DNA of 64,000 nt from Candidatus Obscuribacterales bacterium (lineage in GTDB: Bacteria; Cyanobacteriota; Vampirovibrionia; Obscuribacterales; Obscuribacteraceae), in assembly GCA_031292355.1 (NCBI GenBank), contig JARLHI010000055.1, positions 62,001-126,000 on the forward strand, written 5' to 3'. The stretch's first letter is position 1, and each line of letters starts with the position of its first letter. The notes beneath the pieces are model-generated. The model was not told the DNA's origin, ran no database searches, and saw nothing but the letters and a program-made list of their open reading frames with translations. Below, piece after piece: positions 44,855-53,675 of this stretch. The translations under genes and the position numbers were made by a program.

Positions 44855-46113
44855 GGAGACTCTCCTTCGCGTAGGAGCACACGCTCTGAAAGTTTGGCAA
44901 TTCTCGGCAATTTCAAACTCAGAGCAAAGGCTAACAGCATGCAACTTGCACCAAGCCAATAAGGGCTGCTAGCGCCCATCGCATCGAATAAAAATCCGCC
45001 AGCAACTGGTCCCAAAATCCGTCCAAGCGTTGTCATCGATTGACCAATTCCCATGACGACACCAGTTTCATCAGGCGGTGAAAGTTTAGATAGCAGACTG
45101 CTATTCGATGGATTATTGATGCCTGAACCTGTTGCCAGAATCAATAACGCCACGCACAATACAGGAAAACTATGCGTTGCCGGAGTCAGCACCAAACCTA
45201 TTCCAATTAGAGCAGTACCAACTGAGATAAACGAAGCATCAGAATACTTTTTGCCAATGCGCCGGATCAATCCACCTTGAATCAAAACCATCACAAGACC
45301 AAGTCCTGCAAATAGATAACTATTCTGCATCATGTTGAATTTGTAATACTGGTTGGTCAACAAAACAAGTGTGGTCTCCATGTTAGCGAAAGCAAAAGTA
45401 GACACAAACATAATGAACAAACATAAACCAAATTCTTTGCTTTGCAGCGTGCGCAGATAATAATCCGCACCCACCGCAAATCGATTATGAGTCTTGCCGG
45501 CGCGTTTCTCAGGCTCTTTTAAATACAACGCGGTAAAAATCAAATCAATGATGCTGAAAGCAGCGGCTATATAACCAAGCATTGCGGGCGCGACACCAAA
45601 GTGACTGGAGATGCCTGCAATCGCTGGACCAAGTACGAAACCGAGGCCGAATGCGGCGCCAATCATCCCCATACCTTGAGAACGATATTCCTCGGGAGTG
45701 ACATCAGCAATGTAAGCCTGAGCCACAGCCAGGTTCGCATTTCCAAAACCGGCCACAATGCGAGAGACAAAAAGCATCAGCAATGAAGTCGCCGAACCCC
45801 AGAGCAAATAGCCGACAGCGGATGCGGTAAGAGAAATGAGCAATACAGGTTTTCGTCCAATACGATCAGACAGACTGCCCCACATCGGCGCGAAAAAAAA
45901 CTGCATCAAAGAATATGACATGAGCAATAAGCCGACAGTTAAACCATTAGCACCAAATTGCTCGGCATAGAGCGGCAAAAGCGGAATGATAATGCCAAAG
46001 CCAATCAAATCAATGAAAACGGTGAGGAACATTAGTCCCAGAGCCATGTTCATTTTGCGCTTGTCAATTTTCAAATCGGCGATGACTGGCGTCGTGTCAG
46101 AATTGAGCATCAT
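44839..46113 (-). CDS. Major facilitator superfamily transporter, TetA-like
   Basis: 424 residues with twelve predicted helices. The N-terminal half has the drug:H+ antiporter signatures: DLIGFGIIIPLLPLYAEQFG in helix 1, GSLSDRIGRKPVLL in the 2-3 loop (G-x-x-x-D-R-x-G-R-K/R), and GFGLGFVLGPAIAG-like motif C (AAFGLGFVLGPAIAGI) in helix 5. This subfamily includes tetracycline-type exporters but is broad; the substrate cannot be predicted. The last dozen residues (VLLREGESPCVSP) are encoded at the edge of the GC-rich downstream gene, so the native C-terminus may have been replaced. Start ATG 46113, with a second ATG directly after it. Confidence 0.9.
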   Translation of the reverse strand: MMLNSDTTPVIADLKIDKRKMNMALGLMFLTVFIDLIGFGIIIPLLPLYAEQFGANGLTVGLLLMSYSLMQFFFAPMWGSLSDRIGRKPVLLISLTASAVGYLLWGSATSLLMLFVSRIVAGFGNANLAVAQAYIADVTPEEYRSQGMGMIGAAFGLGFVLGPAIAGISSHFGVAPAMLGYIAAAFSIIDLIFTALYLKEPEKRAGKTHNRFAVGADYYLRTLQSKEFGLCLFIMFVSTFAFANMETTLVLLTNQYYKFNMMQNSYLFAGLGLVMVLIQGGLIRRIGKKYSDASFISVGTALIGIGLVLTPATHSFPVLCVALLILATGSGINNPSNSSLLSKLSPPDETGVVMGIGQSMTTLGRILGPVAGGFLFDAMGASSPYWLGASCMLLAFALSLKLPRIAKLSERVLLREGESPCVSP

Positions 46114-46338
46114 CTTTAAATCCTAGAGAAATGCGCTGCAGCAGAAATTACTTTCAATGCCTCTGCACAAGAATACTGGATGCGGCGCGCGCCGCTTGCC
46201 AAGCAGGCCTTTTCGACTTCTGACTTCTTCATGAAGCGAGCTTTCGCGTTTCTATCCTCACGCTCGCACTATATACTAACCGGCGGAAGTGACCGCGCAT
46301 CTCTGCCTTCGGAGCCGATTCGGGGTATCTCTTTTTCT

Positions 46339-47268
46339 ATGAGCAAAAACAAACGAGCTGCAAATATTATTTCGGCGTACATTGACCTGATGAGAATGCG
46401 AATTCTTGTCCTGGTGATGGTTTCTTGCGCATTGGGATACATTCTGTCTTACCATGACAATTTTCATATTGCGCGATTTGTCTGGACGCTTATAGGAACT
46501 GGATTATTGAGCGGCGGTTCCTGCGCTCTCAACTGTTACCTCGAGCGTGACTTCGATGCTCTCATGCCTAGAACGAGCGAAAGACCGATTCCGGCAGGGA
46601 TAATATCGCCTCGAAAGGCACTTGCATTCGGCATAGTCTTACTAGTTGCAGGGAGCCTCCTCCTTTTGCAGTGCAATATTTTGACCGCCTCACTTGGATT
46701 GACGGCGCCTCTGGTTTACCTTGCGCTTTATACTCCAGCGAAACGTCTAACCTGGTTGAATACATCCATAGGCGCAATACCAGGAGCACTCCCTCCTTTG
46801 ATTGGTTGGGCATCAGCAAGAAATGAAGTGACACTAGGCGCCTGGATTTTGTTTGCCATGCTGTTTCTCTGGCAGCACACTCACTTTTTTCCAATAGCCT
46901 GGCTATATAAAGATGATTATCAAAAGGGTGGCTTTAAGATGCTTCCTGTTTTGGAATTGGACGGAAGAAAAACTTTTTTACTAACCGTACTTTCCGCAGT
47001 CGCCCTATTACCAGTCTCTATGCTGCTTTGTGGAATCGGACTGACTGGAACTGCGTATTGTGTCGGTGCAGCAGTTAGCGGGCTTGTTTTGATTGCAGCC
47101 GGGTTCAAGCTTGCTCAGCAACCGTCGCGCCAAGCAGCACGAAATGTTTTACTCCTTAGCGTGATTTATCTTCCCATCATTACACTCGCGGTTATATTAG
47201 ACCGTTACGGCAGCGGTGTTGGCCACAATCTTCTTTCCTGGCTGGAAACAGTCTGGCGCTGGACATAA
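46339..47268 (+). CDS. ctaB: Protoheme IX farnesyltransferase (haem O synthase)
   Basis: 309 residues from the internal ATG 46339; the frame is open from 46180, but the extra 53 residues do not resemble the family. It converts protohaem to haem O by adding a farnesyl group, the first step to the haem A needed by the oxidase downstream. UbiA-fold signatures are present: NCYLERDFDALMPRTSERP at residues 65-83 and WLYKDDYQKGGFKMLPV later, plus the basic PLVYLALYTPAKR segment. About nine membrane helices. It is the first gene of the respiratory operon, 12 bases before coxB. I did not find ctaA (haem A synthase) in the window. Confidence 0.94.
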   Translation: MSKNKRAANIISAYIDLMRMRILVLVMVSCALGYILSYHDNFHIARFVWTLIGTGLLSGGSCALNCYLERDFDALMPRTSERPIPAGIISPRKALAFGIVLLVAGSLLLLQCNILTASLGLTAPLVYLALYTPAKRLTWLNTSIGAIPGALPPLIGWASARNEVTLGAWILFAMLFLWQHTHFFPIAWLYKDDYQKGGFKMLPVLELDGRKTFLLTVLSAVALLPVSMLLCGIGLTGTAYCVGAAVSGLVLIAAGFKLAQQPSRQAARNVLLLSVIYLPIITLAVILDRYGSGVGHNLLSWLETVWRWT

Positions 47269-47280
47269 GGACGTACGTGA

Positions 47281-48237
47281 ATGGAAATAAGCAACGCTGA
47301 TTTGACTTCCATATTCAATGTGGTGACATCCCAGAACAAATGGATGGTCGACCTGCATATGTTCACCGCCGCCATCTGCACAATCATCTTTATTGTGGTC
47401 GCTGGTCTTCTAGTTGCGATCATCGGCAAATTTAAAACACCGGAAAATGATGATGGTAGCGAGCCCAGGCAAGTACGTGGCAACGTTCGCTTAGAAATCG
47501 TCTGGACAGCAATTCCGCTGCTTATTGTCATAGTTCTTGGCGTGCTCACCGCAATTGTGATGCTCGTTGTCAATCCGGCAGTAGGCTCAAAAAAACCCGA
47601 CCTGATCGTAGTCGGGCACCAGTGGTGGTGGGAATACCAGTACCCTAAGTATGGCGTAACAACTGCTAACGAATTCTATTTGCCATTAGGTAAGAATTCT
47701 CTGGTTGAAGTTCGCTCAGCCGATGTGGTGCATTCATTCTGGGTTATCGCCTTCGGACAGAAGATGGACGCTATTCCGGGCCATCCAACCAATATGTGGA
47801 TTCATCCAACAAAGAAGGGATTGTTTTTGGGCACTTGCTCTGAATATTGTGGCGCGCAGCATGGTCTGATGCGAATCATCGCGAACGTAGTATCGCCGGA
47901 AGATTTTGAAACCTGGATCAAAGCACAAGCAGTAATTCCAGCTGTATCAGAGGATGCCACTGTGCTAAAAGGCAAAGAGCTCTTCAATGCTGCAACATGC
48001 GTTCAGTGCCATCGTGTCGCCGGTAATCCAGACGCCCAAGCATTAATTGGTCCAGACCTTACTCATCTAGCTCAGCGCAAAACGCTTGGTGCTGGTGTTC
48101 TCGAGAATACCCCGGAGAACCTCGCTAAATGGATGCAGAACCCACAAACTTTTAAGCCGGGAATCAATATGCCTAATATGCGTTTAACTGATGCAGATGC
48201 ACACAGCATCGCAGTCTATCTGGAGAGCCTAAAATGA
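47281..48237 (+). CDS. coxB: Cytochrome c oxidase subunit II with fused cytochrome c domain (caa3 type)
   Basis: 318 residues. Two N-terminal membrane helices are followed by a cupredoxin domain with VGHQWWWEYQYP and the binuclear CuA ligands (H in VVHSFW; C186, C190 and H194 in CSEYCGAQHGLM, with the Met also there). A C-terminal cytochrome c domain (about 225-318) carries CVQCH (C240, C243, H244) and a probable Met ligand in INMPNMR. Electrons pass from this haem c to CuA and then to subunit I. No separate soluble cytochrome c is needed, which defines a caa3-type oxidase. The stop overlaps the coxA start (ATGA), so expression is coupled. Confidence 0.95.
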   Translation: MEISNADLTSIFNVVTSQNKWMVDLHMFTAAICTIIFIVVAGLLVAIIGKFKTPENDDGSEPRQVRGNVRLEIVWTAIPLLIVIVLGVLTAIVMLVVNPAVGSKKPDLIVVGHQWWWEYQYPKYGVTTANEFYLPLGKNSLVEVRSADVVHSFWVIAFGQKMDAIPGHPTNMWIHPTKKGLFLGTCSEYCGAQHGLMRIIANVVSPEDFETWIKAQAVIPAVSEDATVLKGKELFNAATCVQCHRVAGNPDAQALIGPDLTHLAQRKTLGAGVLENTPENLAKWMQNPQTFKPGINMPNMRLTDADAHSIAVYLESLK

Positions 48238-49904
48238 CACAAGGCACATTTCACGAACCGCATAAACCAGTAAATTGGGTGGCAGACGTACCTGAGTACA
48301 AAGGCATTCTTAGTTGGCTGACTTCAATCGACCACAAACAACTCGGTATTTTATACGTCATGTCTGCGCTCGGTTTTCTTGTTGTAGGCGCATTGCTGGG
48401 GCTGACTATCCGCTTGCAGTTAATGTTTCCAATGGGACACATTGTTTCTCAGGACTCATACAATCAGATTTTCACCATGCACGGTACCACGATGGTTTTC
48501 TTTGTGGGCATGCCTTTACTTTTCGGCTTCGCTGTGTACCTGACGCCGCTCATGATAGGCGCTCGCGATATGGCGTTTCCCAGGTTGAACGCATTCGGTT
48601 ACTGGGTCTATATATTCGGGGCTATTATGCTCTACTTCAGCTTCCTGGCGGGCGGCGGTCCGGCCGCGGGTTGGTTTGCCTATCCACCATTAAGTGAAAA
48701 AGGATATTTGTTCAACAGTGGACAAAACTACTGGGCGCTCAGTTTATTTGTTACTGGCATTGGTTCGGTTGCTACAGGCATTAATCTAATTGTCACCATA
48801 CTGACCATGCGCGCTCCAGGGATGACATTAAAGCGTGTGCCCTTGTTTGTCTGGATGATTTTAATGGATGCGTTTCTGGTTGTGTTCTCACTGCCAGCCT
48901 TGAACGCCGCGCTCGTAATGATTTTGTTTGACCGCATCTTAAACACAAAATTCTTTATAGCCACTATGGGCGGTTCGCCACTTTTATGGCAGCACTTTTT
49001 TTGGTTTTTCGGCCATCCGGAAGTTTATATTCTGATTCTTCCTGGCTGGGGAGCCGTATCTGAAGTAATACCAGTTTTCTCTCGTAAAGTAATCTTTGGC
49101 GCAGGCGTTATGGCTGCATCCACTGTTGCAATCACCTTTTTGAGCTTTGGCGTCTGGGTGCACCATATGTTCACTACAGGACTTGGATTTGCGCCGCTAT
49201 ATATATTTGCCGTTACCAGTTTGCTGATTGCAGTCCCCACAGGTATCAAAGTCTGGACGTGGCTCGCAACAATGTGGGGCGGCAAATTGCGATTCACCGT
49301 AGCAATGCTGCACGCGATGGCATTTATTATTCAATTCACAATCGGTGGCTTGAGCGGCGTGGGCTTTGCTGTCATCCCAATTGATTGGCAACTCACTGAC
49401 AGCTATTTCGTGGTAGCACACTTCCATTATGTGCTCGTTGGCGGCATGCTCTTCTCGCTGATATCTGGAATTTATTATTGGTATCCCAAAGTGACCGGAC
49501 GAATGATGTCGGAGACACTGGGATTGTGGCAATTCTGGTCATTCGTCATTGGTTTCAATGGCACATTCTTTGTTATGCACATTCTGGGCATACTCGGGAT
49601 GCCGCGTAGGGTTTGGACTTATCCGCTCGGCATGCCCGGTTGGGCAGAACTGAACTTTTTCTCGTCCTGCTGCTCGTTCATTCTGGTGGGCTCTATCTTC
49701 CTTTTCGTATACAACCTTGTTTGGAGCTTCTATCACGGCAAAATCGCTGGGGCAAATCCATGGGACGCCTGGACTCTGGAGTGGCTAGCCGATTCACCGC
49801 CAATAGCCGAGAACTTCGAGCGCGTTCCGGTCATTCGCAGTAGGCGTCCATTGTGGGATTTAAAGTACGGCAGCGGCGGTGACGGAGAAGATCATCATGC
49901 ATAA
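48234..49904 (+). CDS. coxA: Cytochrome c oxidase subunit I, A1-type haem-copper oxidase
   Basis: 556 residues with about twelve helices. Diagnostic residues: the low-spin haem ligand in IFTMHGTTMVFF; GHPEVYILILPGWG with the CuB His and cross-linked Tyr; VHHMFTTG with the next CuB His pair; and HFHYVLVGG with the haem a3/a ligands. The Glu in GHPEV is the hallmark of A1-type oxidases, where it gates the D proton channel. The enzyme reduces oxygen to water and pumps protons. It is coupled by overlap with coxB upstream and coxC downstream. Confidence 0.97.
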   Translation: MTQGTFHEPHKPVNWVADVPEYKGILSWLTSIDHKQLGILYVMSALGFLVVGALLGLTIRLQLMFPMGHIVSQDSYNQIFTMHGTTMVFFVGMPLLFGFAVYLTPLMIGARDMAFPRLNAFGYWVYIFGAIMLYFSFLAGGGPAAGWFAYPPLSEKGYLFNSGQNYWALSLFVTGIGSVATGINLIVTILTMRAPGMTLKRVPLFVWMILMDAFLVVFSLPALNAALVMILFDRILNTKFFIATMGGSPLLWQHFFWFFGHPEVYILILPGWGAVSEVIPVFSRKVIFGAGVMAASTVAITFLSFGVWVHHMFTTGLGFAPLYIFAVTSLLIAVPTGIKVWTWLATMWGGKLRFTVAMLHAMAFIIQFTIGGLSGVGFAVIPIDWQLTDSYFVVAHFHYVLVGGMLFSLISGIYYWYPKVTGRMMSETLGLWQFWSFVIGFNGTFFVMHILGILGMPRRVWTYPLGMPGWAELNFFSSCCSFILVGSIFLFVYNLVWSFYHGKIAGANPWDAWTLEWLADSPPIAENFERVPVIRSRRPLWDLKYGSGGDGEDHHA

Positions 49905-50508
49905 TCCAGCGAGCGCAAAGGCACCTGTGCATCCGCTTGACACCAATCTCAAAATCGATCGCAATATCCTCGGGATGGCATTGTTCATTGCCTCTGAGTC
50001 CATTTTCTTTTTATTGCTGATTCTCGCTTACGTCAATTTTCATAATCAATATGGAACTGGCGCAATGGCAGCCTGGCATCTCGATGTATTCAAAACAGGA
50101 ATGTTTTCCATTGCTCTGTTTGCAAGCAGCTTTACTTTGTGGCTCGCCGAAAAAGCGCACGCCAGACAAAGTGGTCTCGCAATTTTCTGGATGCTCGTGA
50201 CGATAGCGCTTGGCACAATCTTCATCGCCGGACAAGCCATAGAATACGCAGGCTTGATTCAAGAAAATTTGACAATCAGCCGAGACATGTTTGGCAGCAC
50301 TTTCTTCACACTGACAGGCTTCCATGGTTTTCACGTAATCGTTGGATTAATATTGCTTTCCATCGCTCTTTTTATCATGACGCGTGGCAAGCACCAGCAT
50401 GAAATCACAGATGTAGGTCTGACCTGCGTTTCAATGTATTGGCACTTTGTAGACGTGGTCTGGGTTGCTGTCTTCTCGGTTGTGTATCTGTGGAGATTCG
50501 TGCAATGA
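49897..50508 (+). CDS. coxC: Cytochrome c oxidase subunit III
   Basis: 203 residues from ATG 49897, with GGAG 10 bases upstream; it overlaps the end of coxA by 8 bases. A GTG at 49879 is possible but less likely. Five membrane helices are seen, with the family's FIASESIFFLLLILAY opening, EYAGLIQENLTISRDMFGST, FTLTGFHGFHVIVGL, and the closing YWHFVDVVWVAVFSVVYLW. Subunit III stabilises the catalytic core. The short five-helix form is usual for bacterial caa3 and SoxM-type oxidases. The stop overlaps the next start as ATGA. Confidence 0.95.
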   Translation: MHNPASAKAPVHPLDTNLKIDRNILGMALFIASESIFFLLLILAYVNFHNQYGTGAMAAWHLDVFKTGMFSIALFASSFTLWLAEKAHARQSGLAIFWMLVTIALGTIFIAGQAIEYAGLIQENLTISRDMFGSTFFTLTGFHGFHVIVGLILLSIALFIMTRGKHQHEITDVGLTCVSMYWHFVDVVWVAVFSVVYLWRFVQ

Positions 50509-51317
50509 CACCAGAATTGATGCATATGCTTCAATCGCACTGGGAGCCAGTGCCATCCATTGCAATCGGCTTGATTGCATTGACGATTGCCTATCTATGG
50601 AGCACGAAGTTCAAGCGCACGTTTAAAGCGCTAATTTTCATTTCCGGTATTGCTATTTTGTGGATTGGGTTGATGTCTCCTCTGGATGAGCTGGGCGACG
50701 AATACTTGTTTAGCGCGCATATGATGCAGCACATGATTCTGGAATTTATTGGGCCAGCCATGCTCATTGCTGCTTTGCCTGAGTCGATGGTCGAAAGCTG
50801 GATGAAATTCTCCCCTATAAGAACCTGCGAGCGAATTCTGGGCAATCCGTATTTGGCTCTAACCGTAGCTACTGTTGTAATGTTGGTCTGGCACGTTCCG
50901 CCGATCTATGACATTACACTTGAAAATGAAACGGTTCATATCATTGAGCACATCACTTTTATGATATCTGGCACAATGCTCTGGTGGCCTGTATTCAAGC
51001 CGATTCCTGAAGGACGTCTAAAACCACTACCAGCTGTTGTTTATCTTACCGTCGCAGGTTTTTTAGCCTCGATTCTCGGCATGATTTACACAATGTCCGA
51101 TGTGCCATTCTATGCGGCTTACGCTAATCCAGATGACCACCACAACTTATTACCGCTCATTCGCGAGCAATGGGGGTTGACGCAACTGGAAGACCAGAAG
51201 CTTGGTGGCGCAATCATGTGGGTTATTTGTACGCTCAACTTTTTCTGGGCTTTGATGGCAGTGATGATCGAATGGTTGAAAGAAGGGGAGGGCAATGATG
51301 TCAGAACAGCAACCTGA
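50505..51317 (+). CDS. ctaG: CtaG-like cytochrome c oxidase assembly protein
   Basis: 270 residues from ATG 50505 (ATGA overlap with coxC); the longer frame from 50439 lies inside coxC. It has about seven membrane helices and conserved histidines in FSAHMMQHMILEFIGPAML, MLVWHVPPIYD and VHIIEHITFMISGTMLWWPV, matching the caa3_CtaG family. These proteins help mature caa3-type oxidases, probably in copper delivery; they are unrelated to the Cox11-type CtaG despite the shared name. The position inside the oxidase operon supports the call. Confidence 0.88.
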   Translation: MTPELMHMLQSHWEPVPSIAIGLIALTIAYLWSTKFKRTFKALIFISGIAILWIGLMSPLDELGDEYLFSAHMMQHMILEFIGPAMLIAALPESMVESWMKFSPIRTCERILGNPYLALTVATVVMLVWHVPPIYDITLENETVHIIEHITFMISGTMLWWPVFKPIPEGRLKPLPAVVYLTVAGFLASILGMIYTMSDVPFYAAYANPDDHHNLLPLIREQWGLTQLEDQKLGGAIMWVICTLNFFWALMAVMIEWLKEGEGNDVRTAT

Positions 51318-51564
51318 ACCAGATGCACCAATGGCGGTGCCGGTTCCGCCTTCGACAGAACACGTCGAAACCGAGTGGGTTCCAGGCGAACAGCTTCCGT
51401 TGGTTCGCATCCCACCACCAACGATATGGCCAGCGACGCTCGCTCTAGGAATCACTGGCATGGCATTTGGTGTAGTCACACAGTGGATATTGTCGGCTGC
51501 TGGTTTATTTCTTTTTCTGTTGGGCGCCCATGGCTGGATTGAGGATTTGAAAAAAGATGTGTAG
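51295..51564 (+). CDS. Small membrane protein of the oxidase operon (subunit IV-like)
   Basis: 89 residues starting at ATG 51295 (or the next ATG, 51298), overlapping the end of ctaG by 23 bases and the Rieske gene by 8. The first 45 residues are Pro/Glu rich and soluble (PEPDAPMAVPVPPSTEHVE), followed by two helices (WPATLALGITGMAFGVVTQW and ILSAAGLFLFLLGAHGW). A single- or two-helix small subunit is common in caa3 and bc operons, and the tight packing here suggests a structural subunit of the oxidase or a link between the oxidase and the bc complex. Sequence alone does not assign a named family. Confidence 0.75.
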   Translation: MMSEQQPEPDAPMAVPVPPSTEHVETEWVPGEQLPLVRIPPPTIWPATLALGITGMAFGVVTQWILSAAGLFLFLLGAHGWIEDLKKDV

Positions 51565-52096
51565 TTGTGATCCACCACCAGAAGAACCAAAAGTTTCCAT
51601 AGACTGGAAGCACGTTCTAGTCAAACGTTCTGAGTTCTTGAAATTAGTGACAACAGTGTGCGCTGGCTTCATTGGTTTCGTTATCGCAATTCCTTGTATT
51701 GGCTTTGCATTCGAATATTTTCTGGTACCACGTCGAGAAGACTGGATCAAAGTTGGACCGCTTGCTGATTACGAAGTCGGCAAGACCGTCGACGTCGTCT
51801 TCACTGATACGACCGGGACGCCGTGGGACGGAGTTAGCGCGAAACGATCGGCCTGGCTAAGACGCGTCAATGAATCCCGGTTCGAGGCGTTCGCTGTCAA
51901 CTGCACGCATTTGGGATGTCCTGTGCGCTGGGAAGCTGGCGCTGAGCTTTTCCTTTGTCCTTGCCATGGCGGTGTCTATTATGGCGACGGCAAAGTAGCT
52001 GGTGGTCCGCCGCCGCGACCTCTGCATCAGTACCCAACCCGCATTGCTAATGGTCAGGTGGAAATTAAAGTTGGCCCTGTGCTGGCAGAAGGTTAA
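51557..52096 (+). CDS. qcrA: Rieske iron-sulfur protein of a cytochrome bc complex
   Basis: 179 residues. A cytoplasmic start with two cysteines (MCSCDPP), one membrane anchor (LVTTVCAGFIGFVIAIPCIG) and a Rieske domain whose cluster ligands are C116 and H118 in CTHLGC and C134 and H137 in CPCHGG; C121 and C136 are the expected disulfide pair. It takes electrons from quinol at the Qo site and passes them to haem c. GGPPPRPLHQYPTRI is the proline-loop region. An 8-base overlap with the preceding gene and the cytochrome b gene 35 bases downstream make this part of the same respiratory operon. Confidence 0.95.
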   Translation: MCSCDPPPEEPKVSIDWKHVLVKRSEFLKLVTTVCAGFIGFVIAIPCIGFAFEYFLVPRREDWIKVGPLADYEVGKTVDVVFTDTTGTPWDGVSAKRSAWLRRVNESRFEAFAVNCTHLGCPVRWEAGAELFLCPCHGGVYYGDGKVAGGPPPRPLHQYPTRIANGQVEIKVGPVLAEG

Positions 52097-52131
52097 AGAG
52101 TAGGCGAGTCAGAGGAATAGATGGGTCCACA

Positions 52132-53568
52132 ATGGCAAAAGTGTTAGACAAAGCTCTCGATTGGCTTCAAGACAGGACAGGCTTAGTGCAGCCATTCCTG
52201 CACATGATGCTGCATCCGGTGCCTGGTAAGTCGACGTGGGCTTATGTTTTTGGCACCGCAATCATGTCTTCGTTTATTGTGCAGCTGCTTACCGGCGTTG
52301 CTCTATCTACGATGTATGTGCCAAGCGGCGGCGAGGCCTGGGAGAGCGTTAAATGGATCACTGAAAAAGTTCCCTTTGGAGCCTGGCTTCGAGCCATGCA
52401 CTACTTTGGTGCCTCTTCAATGATCTTATTTGTCGGCGCCCATGCGATTCGAACGTATTTGTTTGGTTCGTTTAAATTCCCGCGCGAACTAAACTGGATT
52501 AGTGGCGTGTTCTTGCTGTTTCTCACTGTGGCAATTGGTTTCACCGGACAAATTTTGCGCTGGGATCAGACAGCTGTTTGGACGGTCGCTGTAGGAGCCG
52601 AGCAAGCATTACGCGCCCCTTTTATCGGCAAAACACTCGTGCGAGTTTTCCTCTCTGGTGACAACGTCAATGCATCGTCATTGAGCCATTTCTTCGCTTT
52701 GCACGTATTTATTTTTCCAGCAATTTTAATTGGTCTGATTGCCTTTCACGTCTGGCTTGTTTTGCATCACGGTATTTCAGAGCCACCAACACCTGGTAAG
52801 CCCGTCAATCCTGAAACTTATCGCGATGAATACAAAGAGCTGCTGAAAAAAGAAGGCGAACCATTCTGGCCAAATGCTGCCTGGCGCGATGCCCTTTTCA
52901 GCACAATTGTGGTGCTGGGCATTTGTGCTTGCGCCCTGCACTTTGGACCACCAGCAATTGAAAATCCACCAGACCCATCACTTATTAATGCCGAACCCAA
53001 ACCGGATTGGTATCTGACCTGGTATTTCGCTTTGCTGGCACTAGTTCCAGCACCGATTGAAGATTGGTTCATTCTTCTATTTCCAGTAATTCTCGTCGTT
53101 GGCATGTTGTTACCTCCCTTTATTTCGAACACGGGAGAACGAAGCGCCAGACGGCGGCCATGGGCAGTGGCAATTGTTGTAGTCATCGTTGGATCAATTG
53201 GTGCACTCTGGCAAGAAGGTATCAATGAATACTGGACTCCAAAATTCGAAGCAAAGCCTGTTCCAGAACAAATAGTTGGAACAGCGTCTGGACCTATCTT
53301 TGACGGAGCAAAAGTATTCAATGATCGAGGATGTTTGTATTGCCACATGATCTCCGGTCACGGCGGCAAAAGAGGACCAGATTTGACAGATGTCGGTGAG
53401 CGACTTACTCATGATCAGCTCACTATTAGAATCGTCAACGGTGGTGTAAACATGCCGGCTTACGCAGGCAACATTACTCCGAAAGAATTGGCAGACGTAA
53501 CCAAATTCCTGGAATCGCGTAAACCGCATGCCCCGCTGCTCAAATCGTATAATGCCGGTTCAAAGTAA
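52132..53568 (+). CDS. Cytochrome b fused to a C-terminal cytochrome c domain (bc complex core)
   Basis: 478 residues. The N-terminal cytochrome b has bis-His haem pairs H90/H104 and H191/H206. The 14-residue gap in the second pair is that of cytochrome b6-type proteins, as opposed to 13 in mitochondrial-type cytochrome b. A PDWYLTWYF segment replaces the usual PEWY quinol-site motif. After the last helices (about residue 350) comes a periplasmic cytochrome c domain with CLYCH (C401, C404, H405) and a likely Met ligand in VNMPAYAG. One polypeptide thus combines QcrB with the electron-accepting haem c, and no cytochrome c1 or f gene is nearby. It completes a quinol-to-oxygen chain with the oxidase genes upstream. 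Confidence 0.92.
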   Translation: MAKVLDKALDWLQDRTGLVQPFLHMMLHPVPGKSTWAYVFGTAIMSSFIVQLLTGVALSTMYVPSGGEAWESVKWITEKVPFGAWLRAMHYFGASSMILFVGAHAIRTYLFGSFKFPRELNWISGVFLLFLTVAIGFTGQILRWDQTAVWTVAVGAEQALRAPFIGKTLVRVFLSGDNVNASSLSHFFALHVFIFPAILIGLIAFHVWLVLHHGISEPPTPGKPVNPETYRDEYKELLKKEGEPFWPNAAWRDALFSTIVVLGICACALHFGPPAIENPPDPSLINAEPKPDWYLTWYFALLALVPAPIEDWFILLFPVILVVGMLLPPFISNTGERSARRRPWAVAIVVVIVGSIGALWQEGINEYWTPKFEAKPVPEQIVGTASGPIFDGAKVFNDRGCLYCHMISGHGGKRGPDLTDVGERLTHDQLTIRIVNGGVNMPAYAGNITPKELADVTKFLESRKPHAPLLKSYNAGSK

Positions 53569-53602
53569 TTTTTGAATAACGTCCTAATTTGCCTTCGGTC
53601 TG

Positions 53603-53624
53603 TCCAGAAATTGAGAGTTCTGGA
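53603..53624. terminator. Hairpin after the respiratory operon
   Basis: TCCAGAA (53603-53609) and TTCTGGA (53618-53624) form a 7-bp stem with an 8-base loop, 35 bases past the cytochrome b stop codon. It is the first structure after the operon and may end transcription or protect the mRNA end. No U run follows, so it is not a textbook terminator. Confidence 0.4.
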
Positions 53625-53675
53625 TAGTACATAACAGCGAGGCGGGAAAATTACCTTGCGACCGGAGCTACCACA

